From Acheta domesticus (Eukaryota; Arthropoda; Insecta; Orthoptera; Gryllidae), in assembly GCA_031308135.1 (NCBI GenBank), contig JAHLJT010000631.1:8127286-8191285 (forward strand): a stretch of DNA of 64,000 nt. The letters run 5' to 3'. The notes under the pieces were generated by a model. That model worked only from the letters and a program-made list of their open reading frames with translations, was not told where the DNA came from and did no database searches. Position numbers and translations under genes: made by a program. Every line of letters begins with the position of its first letter. The stretch's first letter is position 1. Of the stretch, positions 11,416 to 23,818 are shown piece by piece.

Positions 11416-11831
11416 CGCGTTTGCAGACATTTAGTGTTTTCTAAATTGCTCCGCTCTAGATTGTTCAACCATTCTAGAATAAAAAGCATTCGATTCAGCA
11501 TACTCAGGGCTGCAAATAAAATATTGTTTACCTATCTTCTATGTTTTTATTTGGAAAATATTTGCAACGAAATATATGGAACTCGAATGAACGAAATTCT
11601 ATTTTCAGAGAGTTATTTCGCAAAGAAGGAATATAATCACAGCCTTAATTTTTTCTGTGCTTTTACATATAACAACATAGGTACATTTTTGTTAAATATC
11701 ATTGATGTGTAAAGTTCCATTTACAAATTACATCCTCTTGAAAATTTGAATTTTGGATTATTTCCTAGTTTTGAACTGTAATATCCCTGTTGGGGGACCA
11801 GATATAATTCTTGAAAAGTCTGTTTTTAGCT
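11416..11831. other. AT-rich intron, no gene seen
   Basis: A plus-strand open frame at 11434-11712 is AT-rich with no recognisable motif and is treated as chance. Confidence 0.4.
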
Positions 11832-12188
11832 AATATTTTTTCGTATCTTTTGTCTCGAGCTTGTTTATAGACAGACGAACAGGTGTCTAACATTACATTT
11901 ATTTATTTATTTTCAAAAACAGCAACGTTTCGGAGCTAGTTATGCTCCATCTTCAGGTTAGATGTTAAGATTAGAATGAAATATGTGAATACTCAGAAAC
12001 CACTCATCTCCATGGTCGCACTGACAATTATATTTGCACTGCATATTTCAATGGGAGGTGTTTTCGTCAACGGTTATAAGCGAACTAGCTCCGAAACGTT
12101 GTTGTTTTTGAAAATAAATAAATAAATGTAATGTTATACACCTGTTCGTCTGTCTATAAACAAGATCGAGACAAAAAATACGAAGGAA
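11832..12188. mobile_element. Foldback element with about 110-bp arms and a Penelope-type hammerhead-like motif
   Basis: Left arm about 11832-11950, right arm about 12078-12188. Both contain, in opposite orientation, TTGTTTATAGACAGACGAAC, CACCTG or CAGGTG, (ATTT)n or (AAAT)n, and the core CTCCGAAACGTTG. On the minus strand at 11957-11921 the left arm reads CTGAAGATGGAGC, a 7-nt loop, then GCTCCGAAACG. This has hammerhead layout with a 5-bp stem II, but CUGAAGA replaces the canonical CUGAUGA. Such motifs occur in the tails of Penelope-like elements. The 12-bp AT words beside the core look like the usual short-repeat end. Confidence 0.65.
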
Positions 12189-12234
12189 AAAATCTGAAAG
12201 TCTCGCGAGATCAGTGGATAATACGTCTGCCCTC

Positions 12235-12625
12235 CCGGTAGTTTAAGTTTAAGTTAACGCTTTATTTTACGTAGCGAGACTACGGCGATCAGGCCCGCTC
12301 TTCTGTCTGACCATGCAAATTTCTCTACGCTCCTTTCACCATCTAGCGGAGAAAGAAGGTATTATCTCGGGCGACGAAACAGGCGATTTAAATTTAGCTC
12401 TGAGGCTTCATTTAGGCTTGAGGATCTTTCACATGCAAGTAAATCTACTAACATGGAACAGCCGGCTTAACTTCCCCTCTGAAGGAAGGCGTACGAAGGA
12501 TTTTTACCCACGGTTTCGTTTTCGTTCGATCGGGTTTGAACCCGCAATCTTGGGTACAAAAATCCGATACGCTGACAGTTATACCATCCGAATCCACAAA
12601 CCCCGCTGCCCCGCTGATGGAAAGT
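12235..12625 (-). repeat. SINE-B, tRNA-derived, minus strand
   Basis: On the minus strand the head reads ATGGTATAACTGTCAGCG (A-box region), then a B box GGGTTTGAACCCG at 12535-12547, a body, and a 3' end of short repeats TTAAACTTAAACT at about 12240-12256. Length and box spacing fit a tRNA-derived SINE. It ends about 40 bp from the donor of exon D. Confidence 0.65.
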
Positions 12626-12663
12626 ATCCGAGCGTGTGTAGTGGTGGGGGGGGGGTGGCGAAC

Positions 12664-12778
12664 CTTGCTTCCAGGCCAGCACGCGCGTGCGGATCTGCAC
12701 GCGGTCGAGCGCCGCGTCGATGTCGCGCAGGATCTTCCTGGCCTTGCGCAGCTCCTCCGACGGGTTGGCCAGCGACCA
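12664..12778 (-). CDS. Exon D of unidentified GC-rich host gene
   Basis: Internal exon of 115 bp after a GTTGCAG acceptor, phase 0 in, one base left over at AAGCAAG before GTTCGC (a weak donor). It encodes WSLANPSEELRKARKILRD then IDAALDRVQIRTRVLAWKQ. The regular spacing of hydrophobic and charged residues predicts a continuous amphipathic helix, possibly coiled coil, and makes this the least low-complexity part of the gene. The phase matches exon C before it and exon E after it. Unlike the other exons it has no tandem array; a C run lies just past the donor. Confidence 0.78.
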
Positions 12779-13084
12779 CTGCAACGCCATTCCTTCGCGT
12801 GAGCGAGCGGACACATCGCGTTGCCGGACCCGGAGAGGTCGCATCAACTCTGTGGTACCGGCGTAAAAGTTCTTAAGTCAAAAATTTTAGTTTGTAGAAA
12901 ACAAGGGCTAGATTATTGAGCCAACGCTTTTTCATACGCTCAATTCTATTCCCCAACGCCTTTTTTTCTGGTTAAGGAGGCAACATTGATTTGGGTAGTA
13001 TTACTAAAATAAAATATAGATACTTAACATATAGTCTCAGTACTTAATCCAATTTTGCGAAAAATTGACTTAAGAACTTTTATC

Positions 13085-13655
13085 CCGTGACCATAGAACT
13101 GGTGTCACTGCAGTGCCTCACTGCAGCTACTAGGTTCGAGTTCCGACGGCGCGGAAGGATTTTCGACACTAGCTTGTGAGCTAGGTCGAGTTCTGTCGCT
13201 GCCTGGAGGAGAATTCTAGCGGCCGGCTGCTCTGATCGATAATTTTCCGGGGTTTCTCCGATCAACACTAGGCGAATGCCGGAGCAGTACCATAACAAAC
13301 GGGCCACGGACCGCGCACAATCGTTCCTATCTCTTCCTTGTCCTTTCCTCAACCTTACACACACACACACACACTTACATGCACTACACTTACACGCATA
13401 CACACAGACACACACACACACACCGGGAGACCAGTCAGGGACTTAAGAGTTTGTCCCGGCTGGGGCGATATCCCGCTGGTGGGAGATACCTGATTGGGAG
13501 AAAACTCCGCTAGTCGACGGTAGATTGGCGCCAGATCTCGCCATCCAGCGGGGAAAGATCAACGCCACCTCCCGAGGAAAAAACATGCACCACGCTTATA
13601 GGACTAGTGACCTTAGCTGTTAGCACGCCCGGAATCACTAGTAATCTATCAATCA
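13085..13655 (+). repeat. SINE-A copy, plus strand, full length
   Basis: The head has a B-box-like AGGTTCGAGTTCCGACG at 13132, then GGAGAATTCTAGCGGCCGGC, GGCGAATGCCGGAGCAGTAC, a (CA)n tract at 13358-13422, CTGGTGGGAGATACC and the tail CTATCAATCAATTA. The order is the same as the 29-kb copy. About 550 bp is long for a SINE, so a small composite element is possible. Confidence 0.82.
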
Positions 13656-14045
13656 ATTATTTTGGTTGTTAGTCCCACTAGTGTAGTGCACGTTGAAACT
13701 CGGGAAGCGGCGGTGATACTCTCCCGCTGGAACGAGATAACCAGCGCCGACCTACACTTCTGCTTGTGTGGTTTCCTCTCTCCCCCCCGCGGGGTACGCT
13801 ATACACTCTCGACTGGTCTCCTGGTGTGGGGTAGTGTAGTGCAAGTAAGTGTGCTTGTGTAAGGGGAGAAGATAGGAAGAATGAGAAAGAGAAGATCGCG
13901 CCATCCGCGGCCTGTTTCTTGGGGTACTGCTCTGGCATTCGCCTGGTATTGCCCAAAGACATCATGGCAAACTACCGAGCGGAGCAGCTGGTTGCTAGAA
14001 TTCTCCTTCAGTCAGCGACTGAATTCGTCCTCACAAGGTGATACA
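13656..14045 (-). repeat. SINE-A copy, minus strand, tail to tail with its neighbour
   Basis: Diverged reverse copy (GTCCCACTAGTGTAGTGCAC, GCATTCGCCTGGTATTG, CTAGAATTCTCCTTCAGTCA) that shares the ATCAATCAATT tail with 13085-13655. Together they form an imperfect large hairpin. Confidence 0.75.
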
Positions 14046-14925
14046 TTGGAGTCGCTTACCACTCGGAACCAAAGTCCTTCAGTGTGGCCTCTACTACCGG
14101 CATACAATTTAGGCGGTTCGAGGTCCTCATCTAGCAAAATGCCTAACACTTGGAGTCGGGAGAGAAAATACGGTCGCCGTGGAAGACACGTAGTTGGAGA
14201 CGAGACATCAAAATCGTACAGAATAAATGTTTACTTCACATAGTTTTATCAAATTCATTTCAAGTTCGTATTGTTCATTGCTGTTTTTCTGTTAATTTGT
14301 TACAAGTTGTTAAAATTTATCATATTATAATGTATTTTTTATTTAATTAGTAATCGATATTGGTGTATTGTGATGCATCTACAACACGGAGTGTAGGACT
14401 GGCGATGAGGGCCACACTGAGCTTTGTTTTGCTTCGGATAGAAAGAGACCGAGCTATTGGTGTACTCAGTGCACCTGAAAACTGAAGCGCTGATAGACCA
14501 AGGTCAACGGTCAGTGACCAATTTTGTCGTACTTGCAAAATGCCAGAGTGTCAAAACACGTGCCACTAAAATGGGGTAAACAAATATGAGATTAGAAGAA
14601 GGTCCATCAAAAAGGATCATTGAATTATTCAAACATGCTACTCTGTATTATTATTATTCTTGAAAAGATTAATACGTCTCTAATAGTTTGCACACGACAT
14701 CACAATTTCGTACAAAAATAAAGTGAAGCTGATTTTTACGGCATTTTTTCAGAAACGTACGCCGCCCATCATTACTAGCCCTAAAATTTGTATTATTTTG
14801 GTCTTACTGAAGTAGTGATGGAGTATTTATGAGTAATATAGGCGGTACCTAAATGAGCATGTTTCTTAAATACGTTGAACCCAACTTCAATGAAACATCA
14901 TTACAATTTGGAATGAAATATTATG
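14046..14925. other. No gene seen
   Basis: 14050-14240 is moderately GC-rich and ends in AATAAATG, so it could be a retrocopy or repeat fragment. The rest is AT-rich intron. Confidence 0.35.
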
Positions 14926-15166
14926 TTGAAGAAAACACTCAAATTACAGCTCAAATGCAATTTAAATGAAATGTCATAGATACCTAAAATTACTGCTGAA
15001 GAAAACACTCAAATTGCAGCTCAAATCCAATTTAAATGAAATGTCATAGATTCCTAAAATTACTGTTGAAGAAAACACTCAAATTGCAGCTCAAATCCAA
15101 TTTAAATGAAGTGTCATAGATACCTAAAATGACTGCTGAAGAAAACACTCAAATTACAGCTCAAAT

Positions 15167-15832
15167 CAGTGGCGTCTCCTGGCTGGTAGATGTGGAGATG
15201 CGATCATGATATTACACATTGAACGCATAATTCCAAATATTTAAAGCAGGGGTTCTCAAACTACGGCCCGCGGGCCACATGCGGCCCGCCGAGGACATTT
15301 ATACGGCCCGCCGGGTTTTTATGATTTAAAGAATTTTTTTCTTAAAATACGCACATTTTTTTATTATGTGTTAGGGTGTCTAGGGATGGCAAAAAAATCG
15401 ATGGTTTTAAAACCCATCCTGCCAAAGGGGCTTGAGAGGCAGAGTTAGAAAAATCGCACTATATAATCCGGCCCTACGGTCGCCTGAGGGACAGTGAACT
15501 GGCCCCCCGTTTAAAAAATTTGAGGACCCCTGATTTAAAGACTGCGTCATTCTACTTTACTCTGAAGTATTTTAGAGGTGTATGTTGCAAATGAGACACA
15601 TTCTGAATCTTCCTTGAAAATCATCATTTTCTTATTGGATGCACTAATGCCGTCACATCCAGCGAGGGGACTAACGCCTATTGGACCGCGTACGTAAATG
15701 GCGGGGGAGAATAGAGAAACAGAGGGAGATACTTAACAGAAGAAAATAAAATACTTTACTGAAAATATTTTTAAGTGATGGAAAACTAGGGGATGTTACA
15801 CATCACTCGCATACATTGAGCCTACGCCACTG
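15167..15832. mobile_element. Non-autonomous hAT element (outer) with perfect 8-bp TSD
   Basis: Ends are CAGTGGCGT and ACGCCACTG, a 9-bp terminal inverted repeat of hAT type. The 8 bases GCTCAAAT flank it on both sides (15159-15166 and 15833-15840). It inserted into the 70-bp array and later received the element at 15247-15532. No transposase coding. Confidence 0.9.
15247..15532. mobile_element. Non-autonomous hAT element (inner, 286 bp) with perfect 8-bp TSD
   Basis: Ends CAGGGGTTCTCAAA and TTTGAGGACCCCTG with subterminal CGGCCCGCGGGCC-type palindromes, typical of the widespread hAT/Charlie group. The TSD ATTTAAAG is at 15239-15246 and 15533-15540. Confidence 0.94.
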
Positions 15833-15955
15833 GCTCAAATCAAATTTAATTGAAATGTAATAGATACCCAAAATTAATGCTGAAGAAAACACTCAAATAA
15901 CAGCTCAAATCTAATTTAATTGAGGTTTAACAGATACCTAAAATTACCTGGGACA

Positions 15956-17070
15956 CTGCTGCATCCATTTCACCACGATTCTCCGCTTGATCTGCAAATG
16001 AAACCCACATTTCGTCATTACCATATGAATGAACGTTACACAGCATCAATTCCGTTTGGATAAACACGTAAATGAGTCCATATTCAGTCATTTGGGAATT
16101 TGTGCAAGGCGAATTCGAAAACAAAGACTTTCAAAACATGTACATTGTTTATTACCTGTTTCTACTGAATAATAACATGAAATAAACGTAGCCTACATCA
16201 TAATTTTTACAACAAAGTCACTACCTCTGTATGACTGAATTTGCCATTTGTTACGTATCCAGATCTAAGTGTAAGTGCACACACCTCCTTCAAAAGTAAA
16301 CATATTAGAACAGCAAGATGGGGAATTTGAATTCTTTCCGAGTACCATCGAATCTGTATTTTCTACGTAATAACAAAGTGAATATAATCACTGCCAAGGC
16401 CACAACTTTATCTTTGAACAGAGGTTTCACCAATGCATTTTACATCTATATAAATATTTAGATCGAGGAAAGGGTTTCATTGAAAATTAATTACAGTTAT
16501 AGCTAGACCTCGGAATTTTATGCAAGAAAAAGTGATGATTTAGGCACCTAAAATAGGTAACAAAATTATGAAACTTAGCACGATTAGGCAAGAAAAGGGA
16601 CGTTTCAGGCACTTTCCATAGGTTAAAAAATTACTAAACCAGACGTTTAAAAACATTAGACACAAAGATATAAGTTTCTGACGTATAAAACTTATCACTA
16701 GAGCCCGGATTCTAATGACATGTCAAATATTTTTTTCTAAACTTCGGGTGAATTTTAGAACAAATTTATGCACGAATCCTGGTATTGTCGAATAGAAAAC
16801 GTATTTTTATTGTGCATGTAAAGTCCTATTTATGACTATTTTAGTAAAAGGTCATTTTTTGGCAAAATTTTGCCCTAAATGACTATGTTTGTCATATTTT
16901 TAAGGATACAAGAATAAAAAGCTTGAAAATGTGTCTCGCATGTTTGATGGGTTTTATTATACAGTACTTGATTCTTTTGCAGACACAAGCAAGTTTTTAA
17001 ATGCTAGTTAGATCCAAAAACTGCAAAACGTAAATACGTAAAAACGTAAACTGCAAAACGTAAATGATAA
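15956..17070. other. AT-rich intron, no gene seen
   Basis: Contains loose repeats of TTTAGGCA and AATAGGC words at 16540-16900 (also at 17740-17830 and 55960-56070), probably an old dispersed repeat. Confidence 0.35.
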
Positions 17071-17226
17071 GGGGCCGTCCGTAAATTTCATAACGTAAAT
17101 TTCGAGTATTTTCAATATTCCCAATCCCCCTTGTAACGCACTTCTCTATGTCTATGTAACGCAGCGTAACGCTGCTTCAGATCCCCTCTCTCCGCCTTTA
17201 GCGTTACGTAATTTATGGATGACACG
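17071..17226. mobile_element. Small MITE with TAA target duplication
   Basis: Imperfect terminal repeats: GGGGCCGTCCGTAAATT at the left, and AATTTATGGATGACACG at the right, with TAACG words inside. TAA lies on both sides (17068-17070, 17227-17229). A 3-bp TWA duplication would fit PIF/Harbinger; class tentative. Confidence 0.6.
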
Positions 17227-17229
17227 TAA

Positions 17230-18050
17230 TCTGTTCTTGAGTACATTTTGTATTTATGTTGTACCTAAAAAAATCAACAGGAATTTAAAAAAATAACCTT
17301 ATATAAAGCCATATTTTATTTTTTCAGGTCATATTTAGATCATAAATGCTTGCATATTTCGCTTATTTTTAGGTCATTAAAATCCGAGGCCTTTATCACA
17401 AAAATATTTAATTACGCAATTTGTATTAATCAGGAAAGTCAAGTATTTTTACATTACGAGAATAACTAAACGCATATTATTTTATTCATTTTCATTTCTT
17501 TCATTTTTTCACACTTTAAATTCTCAACCTGTCAACAGCTGCACCGGGGAATGGGTACAATCGCCTAAGAAGTGCATGCTGATCGGAGACGAGTGTGAAA
17601 CATCCTCGTTATATCGACTTGCAGAGTTTCTTATGTTCGATGTGTTAGGTGAAAGATTTCGGTGCGTATTCGATCAGGTAATTTTCGCGTTTCGGGAAAT
17701 TCGACAAAGTATAACAATTTTCAAAAATGAGTAGTTCTTCGAAATTACTTTTTTAGGCAGTTTTGGGCAAAAAATATTAAAATAGGCAACAACTGTTCTT
17801 TTAGGACATTTTAGGCACTATTAGATGCTTTTAGTAGATCAATTTTTTTCACGATTCGTAAACATCTGTAATTATTTTCGACAATCTCCTAAAGAAACAG
17901 GCATTTGTCGTAAAATCCGACGTCTAGCTATAACACATATAAGACACTTAAAGAACAAGTGTTAGTTACTATTTTAATTACTCTCGAACACATTGTGAAG
18001 TATAGTCCACACAATATTATACAGATGTGTAAATGGTATTATTCTCTGCA
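17230..18050. other. AT-rich intron, no gene seen
   Basis: No exon or terminal repeats found. Confidence 0.35.
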
Positions 18051-19217
18051 TAAATAATCCTTTGAAATTAGTTCAGATTAATGTAATAAGATGATTCTTT
18101 CTGGCGATTTTTTCACATTATTATATTTACGAGTATATATGCTTTAAATAATGTCAAGTAAAGTTTCTCGAAAACACTACCGTTTTCTGTGAAAAGTAGC
18201 TCAAAATTTCGCATTTTCAGAAACGCTCAAACGCCATTTTCTCATATATGGCTGCCGTTACAAACTTTTGTAACGGGATAGTGCTAATTACACTCTTTAG
18301 GATATCGTAAAGTTTATTTTGAGTATTTTTTTTTCAAAAATTACATAATTGTAATTTTTTTGAAGCTGTCTCATATCTTTAATATGCACATTACCAGCAA
18401 TTAGTAAACATTATTATATTTGTGAATGTAAGTGCTTCAAATAACTTCAAATAAAGTATTTTGAAAACTCAATCATTTTCTGTGAAAATGAGCTTCAAAT
18501 TTTGCATTTTTAGTAGCGCTAAAACGCCATTTTTTCTTAAACGGCACTTAATTTTTAAAGAAAATTCCCCTTTACGGCTAGGTTTTTGTGTTCTTTAATA
18601 TTCTATAATTAATATTTCCGTTCTACCAATAAGAAACCGAAATATTGAGAAAATGACAAAAAAATGTACTTTTGGCGGTGATAGATGGTAGCTGGCAAGA
18701 AAGAGTATGTGGCAATTCCGAATAATTAATACTTCCGTTCTACCAATAAGAAACCGAAATATTGAGAAAATGATAAAAAAATGTACTTTTGGCGGTGATA
18801 GATGGTAGCTGGCAAGAAAGAGTATGTGGCAATTCCGAATAGATAGCGAAAACCCAAGAAAATAGATAACTAATACGGGAAAGTCTGTGCCATTCTGTAG
18901 CACTAGCAGTGGCGCTAGCAGTGTTCACAGACGGACGGACGGACGGACCGACGGACGGACAGACGGACGTTTTCCTTTCAATTGGTATCAAGGACCTAGA
19001 AAACAGGGTTTCTGGCTACACCACGTGTTAGGGGATTTTTTTTCTTAATTTAGCAGCTGGTTTTATCCACTTTTTATCCACTTTTTCGCTTTCACGGCCT
19101 GACAATTAATTTTTTTCCGCCGAAAATTGGCCATTTTTTCGCGCAGCATTACATAACTTTCCCTATACTACGTATATCACTCCGTGTATACGTACGTATA
19201 CGGGAAAGTAAAAAGGT
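18050..19217. repeat. Dispersed family X, rearranged copy
   Basis: 18050-18910 is the inverted head of the family (ATACGGGAAAGTCTGTGCC near 18880), with an internal direct duplication of about 125 bp at 18600-18840. 18925-19217 is a tail: a CAGACGGACGGACGG tract at 18927-18969, then CATTACATAACTTTCCCTAT and TATCACTCCGTGTATACG. AT-rich, with no coding content recognised. Confidence 0.7.
18927..18969. repeat. (GGAC)n tract in family X tail
   Basis: Imperfect tetranucleotide repeat of ACGG/ACAG words. Shorter versions occupy the same place in the other family X copies near 37780 and 42935, so it belongs to the element. Confidence 0.9.
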
Positions 19218-19631
19218 ATAAATGCACACATGTATTCTATATGAAATAGTTATTGGATTAGTTGAAGTACATTACGTATGATTATTATGTATTTGCGAGT
19301 TGAACGAGTCAAATGAAAGTCATTGTGAATGATTTACGTCTTGGGCTGAAACTGGTGACATTAATATTTGTAGGGAAGTATTTTATTGCTCTGTAGAAAG
19401 CAAACCTGTCTGGTGAAGGAATGATGATTTAAATTGATGAGAGTAAGTTCGGTTCGGTTTAATTGAAGTAAAAGAGTAGTGAGGAATGCAAGGAATTGAA
19501 TGTGCGTCAAACACTGTTTTTCAAGGTTGTCGAAAATGGAACAAAAGAGGCTTTATTTTAGGTAACAAAAAAAAACTTTGGTTAAGCTGGGATCCACTGT
19601 GTGTTATCGAATTTTTGTAGATATAATTGTC
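19218..19631. other. AT-rich intron, no gene seen
   Basis: No repeats or exons recognised. Confidence 0.35.
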
Positions 19632-19633
19632 TA

Positions 19634-20742
19634 AGGTCCGTTCGCTGTAACTTCACTCCGCATGTAAACAAACTTTGAGTGTATCCCTCCACTCTGTAGT
19701 TTGTGATTGGCTACGCCATTCGCGCCACGACCATACTCAATTGCCGGCACGTGTCACAGCCAGAACTGTCATAGCACATTATTTTCACTAGTTCTTCTTT
19801 AATACGCCCAAAATACCATCCAAAATATGCAGATATTTTGCTTAAATATCACAGAACTTACATTTACGTGTGTTCTTGCAATGTAGCAGTGAAATCTTGC
19901 CTGAAGCACGAATTTCAATAAAACATACAATGACGTTTTTTAAAATTTGGCAGTCCCGAATCTTCATTAACCACATCAAGTAATTTATTTTATGTTGGAA
20001 ATTCGTTTCTACGAAAAAATGCGCACATGAATACGAATGGCATATTAACAAATTCATCACACTCACCCTTCACCTGTTTTTCTCTACATCTCTTCTTACA
20101 TGGAGAAGTTACCTTTCCAATGATTTAATTCATTACAAAGTTTTAAAACACTTCTGACACCGACACCTGCAATTCAGCAGTCATTTCTTCCACCTGCCAC
20201 AAAGTCATTTACGGATTTTTAGCCGCTAATTATTCCAACACATCAATACCACCTTCTTCTCACCACTTCTGAGGGATTTTCCTTGCGAATGTTTCAAACC
20301 GGATTATGCCGGGAACTGCTTCACTTATTGTGTTCGATGTGGAAACAAAAATCAACGCAATGTTGCTCACCTTTCACTAACCAAACAAACATACAGCACT
20401 CTTTTACAACTTTCTCATTCGAGAACGGAACTGATACTGATAAAATTTGGCAGGAGCGGCGCCGATGGCCTGGCGAACGAACGTTATCTCAAAGTGGTCC
20501 GTCGGCAGCTGAAAGTTGGCAGTTAAGGCCACGCTCGGTGTGTAATTTTACTTCAAGGCAAAGGAGAAAATTATTTCGACTGTTTGTGTAGAGAGTCAGG
20601 AAATAAATCAATTTTGAAAGGGACCTAACTCCTATAGCGCACGACGCCGTGAAGAGGAATGTGGTGTCCGTCAGCCAATGACAACAAGTGACGACCACGT
20701 GCATTTGTTTACGTGCTGAGTAAAGTTAGAGCGAAAGGACCT
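19634..20742. mobile_element. TA-flanked DNA transposon remnant with 40-bp terminal inverted repeats
   Basis: The left end AGGTCCGTTCGCTGTAACTT continuing to GTAAACAAA matches the reverse complement of the right end at about 35 of 40 positions. TA flanks both ends (19632-19633, 20743-20744), which fits the IS630/Tc1/mariner supergroup or another TA-targeting family. The interior has fragments of open reading frame on both strands but no recognisable transposase. Confidence 0.82.
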
Positions 20743-20744
20743 TA

Positions 20745-22589
20745 AGTGGTTAATGGCACATTTACGTGAACCACAAGGATCCTAAAACGCATACTCAAGT
20801 TCAATTAAAAGCATTTAATTTGTATTTCAATTTCCTTGGCGTGGGGTCAAAGAGTTAACTTCAATGTTTTCTTTATAAACGTTGTTTATAACGAAATAAG
20901 AAAAAATATGAAAAAGAATAAGTTTTACGATGTGGCAACTGATTGAAAGTATGGTAATAATACCTAAAATTCCACCAAAAATCTGAGTGAATGTATATAA
21001 TTTTTGATTAATTTGATTATTTTTAGTGATAAAGTGAGTGAAGTTTGGGGGCGGGAACCCCCAATTTAAAAATATAAACATTTTTAGTGAGAAAGCGAGG
21101 AAGACAGAATATTTACAGGTGGGAGCAAGGCACAGAGAGGTTGGGCAAGATGGAACAAGGATAAAATAGAATGGATACTAGTAGGCTCCGCGGCAGGGCG
21201 GGAAAGGATGGAATGCCTCTTCCTGTCTAATAACGTATTGTGATAAATACCCCAGAAACGCAGGATACTTCAGCTAGTATATATAGCTAGGAAAATAAAA
21301 GAAATTAGTACAGAAGCATAGCCGTGCATGGTACAACATAAATAAATGGATCAATGAATGTTAATGCGATGAAAGATGTGAGTGAGAATTAACTTGTATT
21401 TTAAAAATGCTATAGTTTTTTGTGTATTGTTTATGTCAGCGCGGGTCAGCTAAATTTCATGACGTTATTATAATTAATTTATTATAATTAATTATTGCAA
21501 TTTATTATAATTAATTTTTATCATAACAGAAAATTCGAGATTTAAGGAAACTCCTGGAGTTCAAACTATAAAATAATGCAAGCAAATAATTACGAAATTC
21601 GTAAAGAAATCAATGTTATTATTTTCGTAGAAATTCAAAGTTGCATAGTTCAAAAAGCCCATTATGAGGTATTCTCATCCTGAGTTCCCTTAGGGCAGGA
21701 TTCTAACGCCCCAGCATTATAAATTGTCTTACACTCATTAAATATGCCTTAAATAATATAAAGGGGCATTTTAATATAATGAAAAAGAGCTAGACACGGG
21801 CATGACAAATTTAGAAAATCAATAATTTTAATATAAAAACAAAGGGTAATGTGTAACGTAGGTCTTAGTATCGACAATATTAAGCAGGCATTATTTTAGC
21901 CACTTATTGAATTGTTCGATTTTTGTTTATTGATTTTTAACCACTGCTACAATTGACGTCTATCTACAATTGTTTTTTCATCAAGAGTTCCCTGAGAAAA
22001 TATATTTTGTAAAATTGATTGTATTCTTACCATATTCACCTTCTTCATCTGGGGCCGCAAATTTATGCGTCGATTTTGATGGAATCTGAAAGATATTTTG
22101 TTGATTGCATTGAAAATCGAAGATCACAATAAATTAAATGACGATACAAAGAAACCACATAAAATTATAGTACATTTATACGATACATAATTTCACAATC
22201 GCGATGATATGATATAATGGTCTGTTATAGATAGAGTTAAATATAAATTCGAAAATGCTCAGAAACTTGTCAATTCTTCTTCCATGACAATCTTTAACAT
22301 AACAGACACTAAAAACATCACATTAATAAATAAGAAAGTTAAGTTATAACGTTTGGAAGCTTTATGATGCATAAATAAAAACATGCATTTGCGTGGAAAT
22401 CTTATCTTTCCTCATTACAAAAATAGAACATTAATTCTTTCAAAGCAAATATCAACACAAATTCAACATTTAAAACACTATACCAACACTGAGAAGGGAT
22501 TCTCGGATTACCCAACTGTCTCCAAGGACATCTCAAATTACATTCTCAGTGTGACAGCGCCTCTAAGTGCAGGAAATTAGAATTTACTT
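20745..22589. other. AT-rich intron, no gene seen
   Basis: Homopolymer and AT words only. Open frames at 20827-21081 and 22383-22580 have no recognisable content. Confidence 0.35.
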
Positions 22590-23818
22590 TTTCGATTTTT
22601 TTAATTTTCGAAAATCCAGAGTGTGCACCAAAAATGGGACCAGCGCCACTTTCTTTACCGTTATTAGCTACATACGTGAAACAAATTTAATGAAAAAATC
22701 TGGAGCCGTTTCTGAACAGAAAAATTATTAAAATTTTAAAACTTGCCTGTTTCACGCAAAATTACGCAAAAAATATTTTCGAAAAGTTGAACATGATTTT
22801 ATTTCAAGATCTGTTTTTAATTAACACATTTCATTTAGGAAAAAATGTATCTTCATAATTGTTGTCGAAGGAATTTGCCGAAAAAAAGTTTGCAATTTTT
22901 GCAGTTTTCAAAAAACTAGGGATTTCAACGAAAATGAGGCCTGCACCATTCACTTAGGAGACCTTTACGCTATATGGGGTCAAAATTTAATCAAAAAATG
23001 TAGTGCCGTTTTAGAGAAAAACATGTTTAAAAAATAAAAATTGCCTATATTCCATGCAAAATTACGCGAAAACTAGTCGAACTTTTGAAAAATTGTACAT
23101 GACTTTGTATCAAAGTCTATCTTTAAATAACAGATTTTATTAAGGAAAAATCTCTGTTACAATATTTTATTTGTAGGAAGACGCCGAAAAATTGAACTTT
23201 GGCAATTTGCGAAAAATCAGATATGAGTCCTGCACTATTAACTTAAACATCCTCCACACTATCTAACAAGAAAATTTAATCAAAAAATTTTGAGTTATTT
23301 TTTGATAATTTTGAAAATTACCTAGGACAGGGCCGCTCAACCATTTGCTCCGAGGAGGAGCAGTCGGTTGCTCTCTCCTCTTCCGCCGCAGAAAGAGCAA
23401 ATGACGTCATCAAACATCGATCGGTGGCGTGTGGCACAGTGGGTCGCGTCGTATTTCTACGAGGTATTTTACGTTGTTCGGAATGAAAAAGTCTCACTGC
23501 TCTGGGAAAGGATATTACGACAGAAAAAAAACAACAGTAAAATACTTTTGTAACATTTATTTGAACAGTTACTAGATATAAACATATTAGTGTGATTTGG
23601 AAATTAAAAACACGACAATTTGCAATGCAGCATGGAAAGAAAAGTATCTTTTTGCAGATTGCGCCGGAAATGCCAAATATTTAGTTGCAAAACAAGTGCT
23701 CAATAACATAATGAAATTTAATAGCGGTGACATTACACAGTTTATCATGCTGCTGAATATGAAAAGTATTATAAAGGTTGCACAAAAAATGTTATTAAAT
23801 AAACTAGTAATAAAAATA

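Larger units (their letters stand above)
14926..15955. repeat. 70-bp tandem repeat, about six units, split by a nested transposon
   Basis: The word GAAAACACTCAAAT begins units at 14931, 15001, 15071 and 15141, exactly 70 bp apart, and again near 15884. The array is interrupted at 15167-15832 by hAT elements. Confidence 0.93.
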
